Of a DNA stretch of 64,000 nucleotides, positions 44,147 to 55,240 are shown piece after piece (position 1 is the stretch's first letter; each line of letters begins with the position of its first letter). The position numbers and the translations under genes were made by a program. Below the pieces are notes generated by a model. It was given only the letters and a program-made list of their open reading frames with translations. It was not told where the DNA came from and ran no database searches. This DNA is from Exobasidium rhododendri. Taxonomy: Eukaryota > Basidiomycota > Exobasidiomycetes > Exobasidiales > Exobasidiaceae. Location of the stretch: the NCBI GenBank assembly GCA_026210745.1, contig CP110631.1, positions 5,146,001 through 5,210,000 of the forward strand. The letters run 5' to 3'.

Positions 44147-45047
44147 AGTAGCTCAGTAGGAAGGCTCTCACTCCACCACGACAGTTTGATGCGCCTAGCG
44201 GTGGTGGTAAATCTCTTCAATCGCAAAGCTATTCCTCCTACAACATATGCGGTGAGTTAGCGTGCCATTGCAGCATGTACCCTCCGCTGCTGAACGTAGA
44301 ACATGTGACCGGGGTTCTTCGGCTAGTCTCCTTCTCGATGCACCTTTCTTCTGTTTACGGATGTTGGCCCGAGTCCTACCTGACCTTCCCTTTGTTGGCA
44401 ACGGGATGAGAGAGAAAGACTGTTCTGGTGAGGAAACACAAGCATTGTCATCACTGCAGTAATGTACTTCCTAGCCTAGCAGATTAAAAAAGGGTAACGG
44501 AAGGATAATCGTGTCTCGCATTGATGTTTCAGATTTCTGGCCGCATTGGCTCTGCCCGTACGCGTGTGTCCACATTGATCAAAAATGCTAATACAGACAA
44601 CACTAAGGGAATAGTCTAAATATGGAGATCTTTATTAACAAAACAAAGAGAGAAAAAAGAAAAGAATCAAATTTGGCACTTGCAAGCCCAGACCTCTCCG
44701 CCCGGATGGAGACTTACAATGTAGCACTTCCCTTGATCCCAACTTGAAATTCTTCTTACCATTTCCCAAGCGTCCCGGTCGCAGTGGGAGGACAATGCAG
44801 TAGACGACTATGGAAGGGGCAAGGTCGAGCAGCATTGTCCTCCAAGGAGGGTGCAGTGAAACACACGTGTGCCGCTGCCAAGGGTAGAAAAGGATCAGAC
44901 GCAGGCGCTCCCGTCCTGATAAAACTAGGCACAAACAGGAATCGCATCCGAGACACAGAAGTGTCGTTTAAATATTCCCACCACCACCAACACCACCACC
45001 ACCACTAGCTAGATCCTCGCCTCGCATTCTTTGTGGCATCCCGCAGT
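44147..45047. other. Divergent intergenic region, no gene seen
   Basis: About 900 bases between the divergent acyltransferase and GT25 genes. A TTTAAATA-like element near 44967 and a CAC repeat at 44980..45005 lie in the 80 bases before the GT25 ATG. Confidence 0.5.
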
Positions 45048-46467
45048 ATGGTCTACTCGCATTCCTACAAGCAGGTGCTACCCAACGACAATGACAACTT
45101 GTGAGTGCCGTCGCATGATGCAGATGTACTTGCATGCTGACCGGTCCACCGCTCTTTCCTCCAAAGTGACAGGTATGGCCTTGAAGCACAGTCAAGTCCT
45201 GGCAATAAAGGCCGAGCAACCGTCTCGTGGAAGAGGTTGGCTGCACTGAGCACCGTCTTGACCATTCTCGTCTCGCTCTTCTTCATAGCTCGAAGGCCAA
45301 GCTTTGCCGTCTCTCCATGGCAGTCAAAACTACCGACAGGGGCCGCATTAGAGTACAATTATGGGGAGGTGGCAGCAAAGGACATCAAAGCGCTCAACTC
45401 TACATTTGGCTTTGAGAAAATATACGTACTCAACATGCCAAACAGGACGGACAAAAGAGCAGAGATGGTAGTGCTGTCACATCATTATGGTTTTGCGATC
45501 GAGTTCGTAGAGGGAGTGGATGGAGTGTCCAAGAAACCTCACCTACACCATTTGGCTGCCGGCATTTATGGCACGGCAGAAGGCCATGCCAAAGTATGGC
45601 AAAAGATCTTGACCGATCGAATCTCGACGGCTTTGATCTTTGAGGATGACAACGATTTCGACATGCGAATTCGCGAACAGATGTCGAGGCTGCAGAGTGA
45701 GTTACTACGGCCGCTCAACGACATTCACGTAGACGGGGCAGCTGACAATGATTAATCTCAGAACCCCTCGAGACTCTCTTGACACTCGTCTCTTCGGAAG
45801 GAAGGATTCCTCGAAGGATAGCCTCTGATCCATGGCACTCTTCGGAGTGGGACGTTCTGTGGCTCGGTTCTCAGGTGGAAAAGGCATGGCCGAAAGCAGG
45901 GGTCAATGAGACCTTCCTGCGTCCCTTCATCACCTATCAAGACCCCACGACGATGAAACCCATGTCGGAGGAAAAGTTTGTGAACGAAATGATGCAACAC
46001 TATGGACTGCAAGCGGATCGGGATGCAGAGCTGCCCGTTGGTCAAGTCAGGATTCTTCAAAAGGTGCAGGAGACTTTCGCTCTGAATGGGTACGCAGTCT
46101 CGGCGTCGGGCGCCAAGAAGCTGCTCTATCACAACGCACACAAGGGCGACTACATGTGAGTACATCGCGTTTTCTGCTCTTATTGTGATGAATAAGGTAT
46201 TCAATCTTTCTGTCTCTCTCCCTCTTCAGCGACCACATCGACACAGTCATGCACCGAATGGCTGCTGCTCATGAGCTTCGTGCCATCTCATTGACTCCAG
46301 GCATCTTTTCCCAGTTCCACGGCCCAGCAGGCGTCGGATCGGACAGTGATCGAGAGCACAAGATTACGAGCTTAGCGGGTGCGGATGGAAGCTCACCAAG
46401 TATTGTCAAGAGTGCCAAACAACATCTGAAGACGGACCTCATGGCGGACATCCCCAAAGGATGGTAG
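45048..46467 (+). CDS. GT25 glycosyltransferase, copy A (four exons)
   Basis: Exons 45048..45100, 45173..45696, 45762..46155 and 46230..46467 give 402 aa. The spliced N-terminus MVYSHSYKQVLPN is followed by a signal anchor (about residues 44-58, LSTVLTILVSLFFIA), so the protein is a type II Golgi/ER enzyme. The GT25 domain begins NSTFGFEKIYVLNMPNRTDKR, and ALIFEDDNDF carries the acidic motif; SEWDVLWLGSQ and NGYAVSASGAKKLLY are further family segments. GT25 includes procollagen galactosyltransferases and bacterial LOS galactosyltransferases, so UDP-Gal is a likely donor. A related single-exon GT25 gene lies 2.5 kb away. Coding length is divisible by three and all introns are GT-AG. Confidence 0.9.
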
Positions 46468-47389
46468 TTCCTCGTCGCTGTTAGGAGATCTGACGTAAAT
46501 GCTGTGACTCCCCCCTCATCTATCCTTGTACAATATGAATACGATAATAATGCGGACTGCCGATTTTGGAGCCTACTTAAGACAAGCATGGCACCATCTG
46601 CAATAGACAAAGGCAGAAGGGAAGGAAGGTCATGCGTTGCCATCTAAGTGTTCTAGCGAGAAGAAGCAGGAGATGGAAGCCATCCCCACGTTACGCTACG
46701 CTCTTGATAGCGCCAGAACAGAATAAAGAAGGGCTCACATGTAAGAGTGAGCAAGGGCCGCTCTATACAGGTAATTCGTGTTCAGGGGAATGTGGGAGGA
46801 CAGAGGGCAAGGCGCTGGGCGAGTCGAAAGTTCTTTGAGTGGTGCCAAGACGTGCCTAGCGCGTCCTCGTCGGTGCAATAAAATAAGGTGGGGAGGGCGC
46901 AAGGCAAGAGCAAGACTTTTCCCATTGAGCTTAAAATGCCATCAAATAATACAGAACACTATGACATTGAATACTGAGTAGGGGCGGGGACTATGATGAT
47001 AGTCTGCGCCTTCTATGAGAAAGGGGCTGTTGGATTCTTCGCAAATATCACAGAATGCATGGACAGTCGGAGCAGCCAAGCAACCAGGGCTGCCATCTCA
47101 ATTCTCAGCCCAACCAGGCTGATATAGACCACTCGGGAAGCATATGCCCTTTCTCCCTCCTTCACTTACTCCTTCGTCATCCCTTGTCGATACCCCCTCC
47201 CTTCATCTCTCACATCTCCCCCCTTTCTAGCACTCGTCCTTCTCTTCCTCCCCTTGATTCAACAAAGCCACCACCAGGACACCTGACACACACTCTTTCG
47301 ATATATACCTTCGTGGCCTGCTCAAGTATCGAGCATACTCGACACTCCTTTCAAACCCAGAAGAACAAAGCCTCTACGCCAGCAACACC
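46468..47389. other. Intergenic region upstream of the expansin-like gene
   Basis: About 920 bases without a gene. It ends with a CT-rich stretch (47150-47260), an ATATATA box and the leader of the expansin-like gene. Confidence 0.5.
47301..47307 (+). promoter_or_regulatory. TATA box of the expansin-like gene
   Basis: ATATATA, 83-89 nt upstream of the ATG and preceded by a pyrimidine-rich region. Confidence 0.6.
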
Positions 47390-48447
47390 ATGAGAAGTGC
47401 AATTCTCGTTTTCCTACTTGCTTTTGTGCTCGCTGTGACGATCGAGGCCCGAGACGATCCTGTCAATCGGAGACACCACAGCAAGATCAGTCGCTCCGTG
47501 TCACAAAACATCGAGCGTAGCAATCTAGAGAAGAGATCTTTCTCCGGTACTGCGTAAGTGAATCCTCGGCATGCTATTGCCTCTTGTTCTACATTTTTGC
47601 TGACTGAGATAGATACGAATCACGGAATCCACAGCACCTGGTATAGCTTCACAAAGGGTGCTTTTGGTGCCTGCGGTGATGCTCTTGACCCTGCCGACTT
47701 TGTTGTAGCACTCAACGAGGGTCAGTACGGCAGTCTGAATGCGCAATCACCCCATTGTTTCAAGACCATCACGATCAGCAACGGACACAAGACCACGCAA
47801 GCAAGGATCATGGATGCCTGTCCGAGAGGAGTTCAGTGCCAATCGGGTGCTTTAGACATGACTCAGAGTCTGTTTGAGTTCTTTAATCCACTTGGCGTGG
47901 GTGTTTTTGAGATGACGTGAGTGTTGCTTTGACGGTTGCAATTCAAGATAGTCAGCAAGTGATTATCAGTCTCATCACCCTCTTTCTTTTCTGACACAGA
48001 TGGTGGTTCGGTGATGATGGCGACAATTCTGACTCCTCCGCCAAGAAGACAGTGAGCGCAGCCTCTCAAGCGCAAGCAAAGAATGAGAAAGCTCAAAAGA
48101 AAGCTGCTGCTGAAAAGTCAAAGAAAGCCGAAGAAGCGAAAGAAGAAGCAGTAAAGGAGAGCAAGATAGCCAAAGCGAAAGCAGAGAAGGAGAAGAAAGA
48201 AGAGAAGGAAGAGGAGAAGAAGCAAGCGAAGTTGGCAAAGGAGAAGAAGGCCAAGGAGGAAGCAGCGGAGAAGAAGGCAGAGGAAAAGAAGAAGGAAAAG
48301 GAGAAAGAAGAGAAGGAAAAGGCACAAGAGAAGAAGCAAGCGGAGGAGGCAAAGGTTGCTCAAGCACAGAATGAGAACATCGCCTCCTTTGGTGAGATCA
48401 TGGAGACGCTCAACGCACTGGTCGTCGACGCCATCGACAGCAAGTGA
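47390..48447 (+). CDS. Secreted expansin/RlpA-like protein with a charged helical tail
   Basis: Exons 47390..47553, 47635..47916 and 48000..48447 give 297 aa. A signal peptide (MRSAILVFLLAFVLAVTIEA) and a KR processing site (about residues 47-48) precede a double-psi beta-barrel domain: TWYSFTKGAFGACGD, DFVVALN, RIMDACPRGVQ, LDMTQSLFEFFNPLGVGVFEMTWWF. The rest (about residues 158-272) is an almost uninterrupted Lys/Glu/Ala stretch (for example AEKEKKEEKEEEKK), as in a stable single alpha helix or coiled coil, before a short non-charged end. Expansin-like proteins loosen wall polymers without hydrolysis. Such a highly charged helical tail on a secreted barrel is unusual and may act as a spacer or wall anchor. 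It interrupts the row of Golgi enzyme genes. Confidence 0.88.
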
Positions 48448-48950
48448 GCCCAACTTACGACACACTCACCTTCATCTCTCCTTTGTATGCCCCCTCGTTG
48501 TCTCTCCCATGTCTGACTCTAATTACACTACTCTGCGCCGGCCGCTCCCCCTTTCCATCTCATCTCACCAGCAGGTTCGACACTCGCTTCCTTCTGCTGT
48601 GCCAAGTGCTTGTTTTCTACCTTGCTGCAATACACAATACTTTCATTGACGATCATATCTGCAGCCAGAGACGACCATGAAACAGGGGGGAGAAGAACGG
48701 GACAAGCTTTGACGTTGGGTAAAGCAGATGCAAACCGCTTGACGATACTTGTCATCGTATGAGGCTCAGTCAAGAAGACGACCGCCACAGCTACGTCTCA
48801 TTACAGCACCGGAATACAAAGTACAGAAGATAGGATTATACTACAACAGAAGTGTCTTCGGACACAAGCAAACAAGGCATATACACACGATCGGCAGTGA
48901 AATCTACAATCTAAGCCAAGTGGCAACCTCTAAAAGGAATGAAGAAGAGA
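48448..48950. other. 3' region between convergent genes
   Basis: About 500 bases between the expansin-like and GT25 copy B stops. No gene seen. Confidence 0.5.
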
Positions 48951-50339
48951 TCACGAGGAGAACTTCGGATCTAGGAGCCGATGCAAGCTTCCTCGCACAC
49001 TATTGTGAATATTGAGAGATATCCCGACATCTGGACCGTCGTGGCGCTTGTCGAGCTGTTGTCCTTCTTCTCCTCCTGTTTCTCCGTGAGCGAGATCCCT
49101 CTTCCCGTTGATGTCGCTGTTCTTGAAGTTGCCCGCCACACGCCATTGATCCATGATGGGCGGAAAGACGGTGTACGACTCCACTCTACCATCCCCGGCT
49201 GCCCAAGCCATCGCTAGATCGATCGGCGCATTGAGCGTTCGAGTCAACTGATAGAGGAGACGAGCTGCACCCCTTCGAGTCACTGCATAGCTGTCGGTGC
49301 AGATAGGACCACGAGAGCGCTGAATGACTCGGCGTCGGGGAATACTAAGAGCGTCGGGCATGTCGATCTGAAGGCCGTAATTTCTGAACATTTCCTTGAC
49401 GGAGTCGCCCATGTTCGTGCCATCAGGTGCGGTCTCGTCTTCATAAACGAGGTAGGGAGGTGCATCGTAGTCTACCGTCTTATTCCCAACAAGAGGCAAA
49501 GGCTTCTTCTCGACCGTTGGACCTGCCCAAGCGCCTTCGAGGCATGCACCGAGGTAGAGGAGGTCCCAGTCCGCCTCTCCATACGGAGCAGATGCTATAG
49601 GTCCCCTTGTCTTCCTATCCTTTTTCATAGATCCGATCAAGGTCGCCAGTGGATCCTGGAAGCTCTGAAACGTCTTCTTCACATCCACACTCCAATCTAC
49701 GTCATCCTCTAAGATGAGGGCACTCTCGACTCCGTCCTCCAGCACCTTTCGAAGTGCGTTGATGTGGGAACGATAGCTGCCAAGCAAGGTGGGTAGCATA
49801 TCCGGTGCATGCTGAGCTATGGATAGTGAGCCAATCTCTTCCTTCGTCACAGCGTCTAGGAACTCAAGTCGAACACCAGAAGCATACGCCATCAATGCCA
49901 ATTCATCTCGTTTGTCTACTCTGCTTGGCAAGTTGAGGACGTAGATCTTTTCGAAGCCTAGCGTGCTGTTCACCGGCACACCCTGATGAGTGCCAGTGTA
50001 GTTCAGTGGCAGATCGAATTCATGCACAGTTCTGTCGTCTGTTTGTGCTTCTATATACCCGGTTGTGACGTCTTCATGCTGCTGGTACGGATAGGATGCA
50101 TTCTGGCGGAGAAAGTCGCCCAGAAGAGGCGTCTCCTGAGCTTGATGTTGCCGTAAGCTAAAGGAACAAGAGGCAAGAAGGGTGACAAGGACAACCAAGA
50201 CGAAGATGACGATGTACTTTTTCCTGTCTATTCTTCTTGGGATCTGGAAGACCGGTGGAGCGTGGTGAGGAAGAGAGTACGGGAGATCGCCGCTGCTCTT
50301 GTCGCTTGCTGCCGACACCGGCAGAGGATGATACGACAT
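48951..50339 (-). CDS. GT25 glycosyltransferase, copy B (intronless)
   Basis: A single-exon 462-aa protein with a cytosolic tail and a membrane anchor at about residues 43-62 (IVIFVLVVLVTLLASCSF). The catalytic part parallels copy A: NSTLGFEKIYVLNLPSRVDKR, SALILEDDVDW, DWDLLYLGACLEGAW and DSYAVTRRGAARLLYQL. It lacks all three introns of copy A and carries longer loops (for example around PTVEKKPLPLVGN). The C-terminal 60 residues are polar. As in copy A, a galactosyltransferase role in the secretory pathway is likely from family knowledge. The missing introns suggest an intron-loss or retrocopy origin, or an old, separate lineage. Confidence 0.9.
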   Translation of the reverse strand: MSYHPLPVSAASDKSSGDLPYSLPHHAPPVFQIPRRIDRKKYIVIFVLVVLVTLLASCSFSLRQHQAQETPLLGDFLRQNASYPYQQHEDVTTGYIEAQTDDRTVHEFDLPLNYTGTHQGVPVNSTLGFEKIYVLNLPSRVDKRDELALMAYASGVRLEFLDAVTKEEIGSLSIAQHAPDMLPTLLGSYRSHINALRKVLEDGVESALILEDDVDWSVDVKKTFQSFQDPLATLIGSMKKDRKTRGPIASAPYGEADWDLLYLGACLEGAWAGPTVEKKPLPLVGNKTVDYDAPPYLVYEDETAPDGTNMGDSVKEMFRNYGLQIDMPDALSIPRRRVIQRSRGPICTDSYAVTRRGAARLLYQLTRTLNAPIDLAMAWAAGDGRVESYTVFPPIMDQWRVAGNFKNSDINGKRDLAHGETGGEEGQQLDKRHDGPDVGISLNIHNSVRGSLHRLLDPKFSS

Positions 50340-51326
50340 ACAAAGTGATGTTGGTGGGGTAAGTGAAGGGCGAGCAAGTCGACTAGTGCCGACTGCCTGC
50401 TACGAAACCTTGCTTGGGAGAACAGCCCGCAATCTCATCATTTTTTCCAACGTTGCCTACCTCGACACGATCGCCTTCATCGGACGCATTGGGATGGACT
50501 CCCCAATCAAATAATTTCTAATCTTTCGCCTCCAAAATTTTATAGTGTATGTTTGTTTCATCATGTATAATTTCCCCGCTACTGAAGAGAAAAGAAAAGT
50601 GTAAATCATTCTGGAGACGTTGGAAATAAAATCGAGACTTTCCGTGGAAAATCGAGGATCGCCCCCTTAGTGTCAACTAGCACAGTGCCGTTGCGTGTAA
50701 TTGAGGTAATGGTGTCTGGTCGATGATACGACTTGCGTATCTTAGTCAACCCGTGTAAGCCACAAAGCCGCCGTGTCCTTCCACCACCAATCTCTGTTCT
50801 CTAATACTGTAGTGGACGTGCGTGTTCGAGACAAAATGAATTGCGAGTCGCATACAAGAGAAAGAGAACAATAGTGTACGTGTCTCAGATTGAGTAAGGA
50901 CTTAAATTTACATAGTTTAAGCGTATTTGCGTTCGTCTCGAAGAATTGTTTGTCCGAGACTGAACTTTGTCCCTGAACGACCGTTGCGTGCGACTATTGG
51001 AGTGGCTGTCTCAGCGAGGCAAGTCAGATGATGTGACGCTGGGAAGGTGTCAGGAAGAAAATGTGATTGATCTATTAGTAGTAGTGATGTAAAGTGCTCG
51101 TGCAGTGCTAATTAGGCGGTTCGTTATATACAGATTCGTTCTCTCGCGAAGAGGACGACGTAGTTGAGGGACAGATAAAGATGTTGAGGTGGAGAAAGAG
51201 GCTCCTCGATGCGCCGGCTCGGTTGGCAGCAATCTCAGGTATTCGTTGATGATGATTGTAGGCAGATTCTTCCTTTGTCCAGCCTGTGTAATAGATGATT
51301 CTCTTGTTGACGTAAGGATAAGCTGT
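50340..51326. other. Intergenic region, no gene seen
   Basis: About 990 bases between the start of GT25 copy B and the stop of the nucleotide sugar transporter. AT-rich around 50520-50600 and without supported features. Confidence 0.5.
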
Positions 51327-52645
51327 TCATGACACCTTGTGAGTACTAGAAGACGCCCTCTTGCGATGTCCTCCCGAATTACGATCGATGGACACGCCTA
51401 GAAGCTCCTCGCTCTCGTCACTGTCGCTGCTGACGTCTCTCTCCGCGATAGGGATGGCTTGTTCTTGCGCCTTTGCCGGCTGAGCGAATCGATTGTATGC
51501 GATGATACTGGAGATGACAATCGTCGATCCGATCAATGCGATGACTTGGAAACTAGCTCTTCCCAGTCCGACACAGATCAAGAACGTCAAAACAATCGAA
51601 GCACTGATCGCCAGACTCTTCTGAATGTTGTCTGCGTACTTCATGATGAGAGCGACCACTAGGCCGCCCATTACGTTTGCTCCCACTGTCGTCCAGGCCC
51701 AGAAGCCAAAGTACATGAAAGGATGATTAATTCCGCTCTGCCAAGCATCTACGAGACAAGGCAAGAGTGCAGGCATTAGGCCAAAGGAGCCTAATTGAAT
51801 GTTTGTAGCCCATAGATTCGTCTTTCCGTCTTTGAGAATCTTTTCGAGAAAGACGCTGGCGAAACCAGAGATGAAGCAGGCAATGATGATGGAAGCCATG
51901 CCAAGGATAGGACTACGTTGAGCACTGCCGTTGACGACTTGTGTGGCCTTGTCTTGCCCGGCGAGTTGGACGAGTACAACACCGAACGTCAACGTGCCCA
52001 GACTGATCCACCTCCTGACTCCGATGACTCGATTGAGCATCAACGATGTGCACAGCGCCGTCGTGACAAATTTGAGCTGTGAGGCGATCATGAAAGTGGT
52101 TGCGTCTGTTGTCGAAGGGAGAGAGAGAGAGAGTTCATTGCATCAGCATCGTCTTTGCTGCTGACATAAAGATAAAAGACTGAACTCTACTCACCGAGAT
52201 TCTGCGCACCGATGACGGCGAGGTTTGTCTGGATGACGTACAGTGTCGCCGGGATGGCGAGCTTCCAGGCAGACTTGGAAAAGAGTAGGACGGAGACACA
52301 CTTTATCGTCGCTCGTATCCTGTCACTCCTAGCAAGGGAGGGCTTCTCGCTACTGCCCTCCTCTGGTATTGTTGGGCTTCGACTGGGCAGGAGGGTATAT
52401 TCGCTGTTGGCAGTGGCAGTACTGCTGGCGGTGCTCTTGTACTGGGTTATGGAGAGGATCGCGAAGGATATGATCGCCTTGAAGACTTCCACGAGGACCA
52501 CCATGGAAGGCGCAAAGTAGACATGGCCTTCCGCGTCTGGAATTCTGCCTTCGTGTGTCGAGAGGAAGAAGAGACTGTTCTGGAAGACGAGGATGACGAG
52601 ACAGACTGAGCCGATCCACGCCCCCTTTGCAAGTGCGTCTGACAT
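51327..52645 (-). CDS. UDP-galactose-type nucleotide sugar transporter (SLC35A family)
   Basis: Exons 52645..52195 and 52105..51327 (intron GTGAGT...CAACAG) give 409 aa; the frame opens upstream only at TTG, so the ATG at 52645 is used. Segments such as VYFAPSMVVLVEVFKAIISF, NLAVIGAQNLG-DATTFMIASQLKFVTTALCT, ILGMASIIIACFISGFASVFLEKILK and YADNIQKSLAISASIVLTFL are the conserved core of UDP-Gal/UDP-GlcNAc/CMP-sialic acid transporters, with about ten helices. Such proteins exchange cytosolic nucleotide sugar for UMP across the Golgi membrane. The C-terminal tail has a Ser/Asp/Glu cluster. In this neighbourhood it could feed the GT34 and GT25 enzymes; substrate specificity is an inference. The intron has a GA repeat. 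Confidence 0.9.
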
Positions 52646-55240
52646 GGTGTTCAATGGCAGAGTTGTGGTCGGGGAGGCGAATGTGATGATCGCAAAGAGA
52701 AGGGAAAAAAAAGATGACGGCGTGTTCTACAAAGCTTGGCAACCTCTTTTGCAACGCCAAGGGGTCAACCAGTGAGTGCACCTAACAAGATCACTATGTT
52801 GTCAATTTTTGATTCTAATTTACTTCCCGAAATGATCGACACGTATTTCGAATACAAATTGCACACAATCACAGACCCTCTGTAGCTGCTCAGGTGTACC
52901 GGAGGAGCACGCCCCGTAGCTTGCTCTTGCCTGCAGCATCTGTACTAGGGCGCATGCACTAGCATACACTATAAACAAGGAGATCTAAGGAATATTCTAA
53001 TTGGACACTCTAAGTCCCGCGGGAATATTGAAAGTCGTTCTTTGTCAAAAAGCAAAGCTAGCTTAGTGTCCCACAACCATTGAGTCACTTTAGTACAGAT
53101 GAAACAAAAAAGTAAGCCTATTCTTCATCTGCCAGGAACGAAGTGTCGATCAGTTCTATAGAGAGAGAGATGTAGGGGCGGTATATTCTTAAGATCTGGC
53201 GTATCGAGCGGCTCTATTCGAGCTGAGGAGGAAAGTAAAGAAATTACAAAAGTATTCGTCTTGACCGCAGGAATGGGACCGGGCGGCAAGGGCTTTGCAA
53301 TGCAGGAAAAGAAACAAGTAGGAGTGAGCCGCTGCTTTGTATACATACTAGAGACAAGGCGCGCCCCGCCATCCCGCCGTCGTACTGAGTCCCTCCATTG
53401 TTTCAATTGTTTCAAATTGTCGTCGTGCCTGTGTAGAGGAGGGGGGAGGAGAAGAAAGTGGGACGGTATCTGAGTGAGTCGAGGCGCAGTAAGCGGAAAG
53501 GACGGGGAGGGGACACTCGTCGCACATTCTGATTGTTTTATTGTATCTGAGACTTTCTCTCTGTCTCAGACTTTTCATCTTGTATCTATAGATAAATGTG
53601 GCGCGTGTGCGCTTGGTGCCTCACTGTCTCACTTTGCATTGTCAAAAAGGGTTAAGAGTAGGAAATGTCTCACAACTTGAGTGGATGGAGGGTCAGCCCC
53701 ATGGTGCAGGGTGGACTCTCTCACTCGCCAGTGAAATACTCAAGCAACATCGATAGTGATAATGACCATGCACAGCCAAAGGGTAAGAGACCAAGTGCAT
53801 CACGGCCAAGTCAGGCACTTGGTCCGGGAATTCAGAGTGCTGCTGCAGTACAGTTAGAGTGTTATGCTTGCCATTGTTCAATGTGATCCTATACTATGGG
53901 GCGGGTGTGCAGCAGCTTTACTGGCTGAGAATGCCAAGTCCGAGCAAGTGCGCAAGAGCCGGTGTGCTGCATCTCAAGTCTGCCTGCATGGACATGTAGC
54001 ACTCAGCCTAACCCCCCCTTATCTGAATTGAGCTCGCCTGAATGCGATGTGCCGGACGGAAGCCGTCTAGCCAAGTCGATCCGCCAGGTTTGCCGCTCCT
54101 CCTCTTCACGGCCCTCCCTGGTCCGCATTGTCGGTCAAGATTGGAACCCAGCATTCACCATTCAAGGGGGGAAGAGAGAGAGGGGGATGACGAACGCGAT
54201 CCCGCCGCTTCATTCCGGCATATCTTGTCTCGAATCCAGAGAGTAGGGTAAAAAGAGCAAGTGGACCTTTTTAGTTGTGGGGAGACGCATTGGGGGTGAA
54301 TTAATATTCCGAGATTGAGACTGTCACCTTCCAGAGAAAAGAAGGATATTGTATGCTTGTGTAGTTTACTATCGGCTGCTAGCTTGTGTGTCAAACTTTC
54401 GTGCTAATGCAGAACGCGGCTAGAAGGAAATTATAACTTCTATTCAAACTATTAATACACTCGGTCGATTTCTTGAATTTAACGAGAAGACTCCTCTGGA
54501 TCGGCTTCTTCGTCCCAAAGAGGAAGGTGTGTATTAAATTAAAAGAATAAAATAACAAATGAAATGTAAATTACAAACAATAGAACAAGAAAATTGTCTT
54601 CTCTTGCGTCAATTAATCATGCCACACGCATCCCACGCCCCTTTGACGCATGGGGAAAAGATTAAGGTAGATAGATCTTGGAGGCCTTTTGCATTCATAC
54701 GCCTTTTGAACTATCGCTTTTTCGTCGCCCTGTCCATTTACCTTTTTTTTTTCTCTTTGCGTCCTTTTGGCCGGCTCGACTTTGGCCCTAGAACCCTGGA
54801 AACCTTTTCCCATTGTTACGCATATGGGGGGCCTATACCGAGCGTACATGGGGGGAGAACTCGAAACATTATTATTGTTCCCTTTGCTGAAATCTGTCTA
54901 CGATTTTTATTACCCTCTGTCTTACACTTGTGCAGTCCCGATATTGCGATCCCATGTCGCAAGCAGCGTCCAGCAACTCGTTTGTATTCCCGTCCGGCTT
55001 TGGGTGCCAGAGGTGTTTCACTTCCGCAAAAAGGAAAAGCAGGAGTGTGGTGTGACTAAAGAGAGTCCTTTATGCGATATGCGATACGGGTCTTCACAGA
55101 TGCTTCATATAGTAGCCCTCTGGCCAGTTCAAGGGTCGTCTTCCTTCCTTTCGTTCGTCTACTACCACCACCACCTTCGCTGATCTACACACGCACGCAC
55201 ACACTCTCTCTGTCTCTTTCTCCCACCAAAGAAGAAGAAG
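52646..55240. other. 2.6-kb region without a supported gene
   Basis: Short frames only, none resembling a protein family. It contains an inverted repeat at 53546..53570, a strongly AT-rich part (54420-54620) and, near its end, a CT-rich leader before the PIG-L gene. Confidence 0.5.
53546..53570. repeat. Small inverted repeat (hairpin)
   Basis: TCTGAGAC and GTCTCAGA are perfect complements separated by a 9-base pyrimidine loop, an 8-bp stem if transcribed. Confidence 0.6.

Noticed and set aside
48118-48465. Long Leu-rich frame on the minus strand opposite the expansin-like tail
   Set aside because: It is the complement of the Lys/Glu-rich exon; the plus-strand protein is supported by signal peptide, barrel domain and splicing.
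53546-53570. Hairpin as a transcription terminator
   Set aside because: Fungal polymerase II genes do not use such terminators and no gene ends nearby; kept only as a repeat.
54559-55059. 166-aa plus-strand frame in the gap before the PIG-L gene
   Set aside because: Composition is not protein-like, no family is recognised, and it overlaps AT-rich intergenic sequence.
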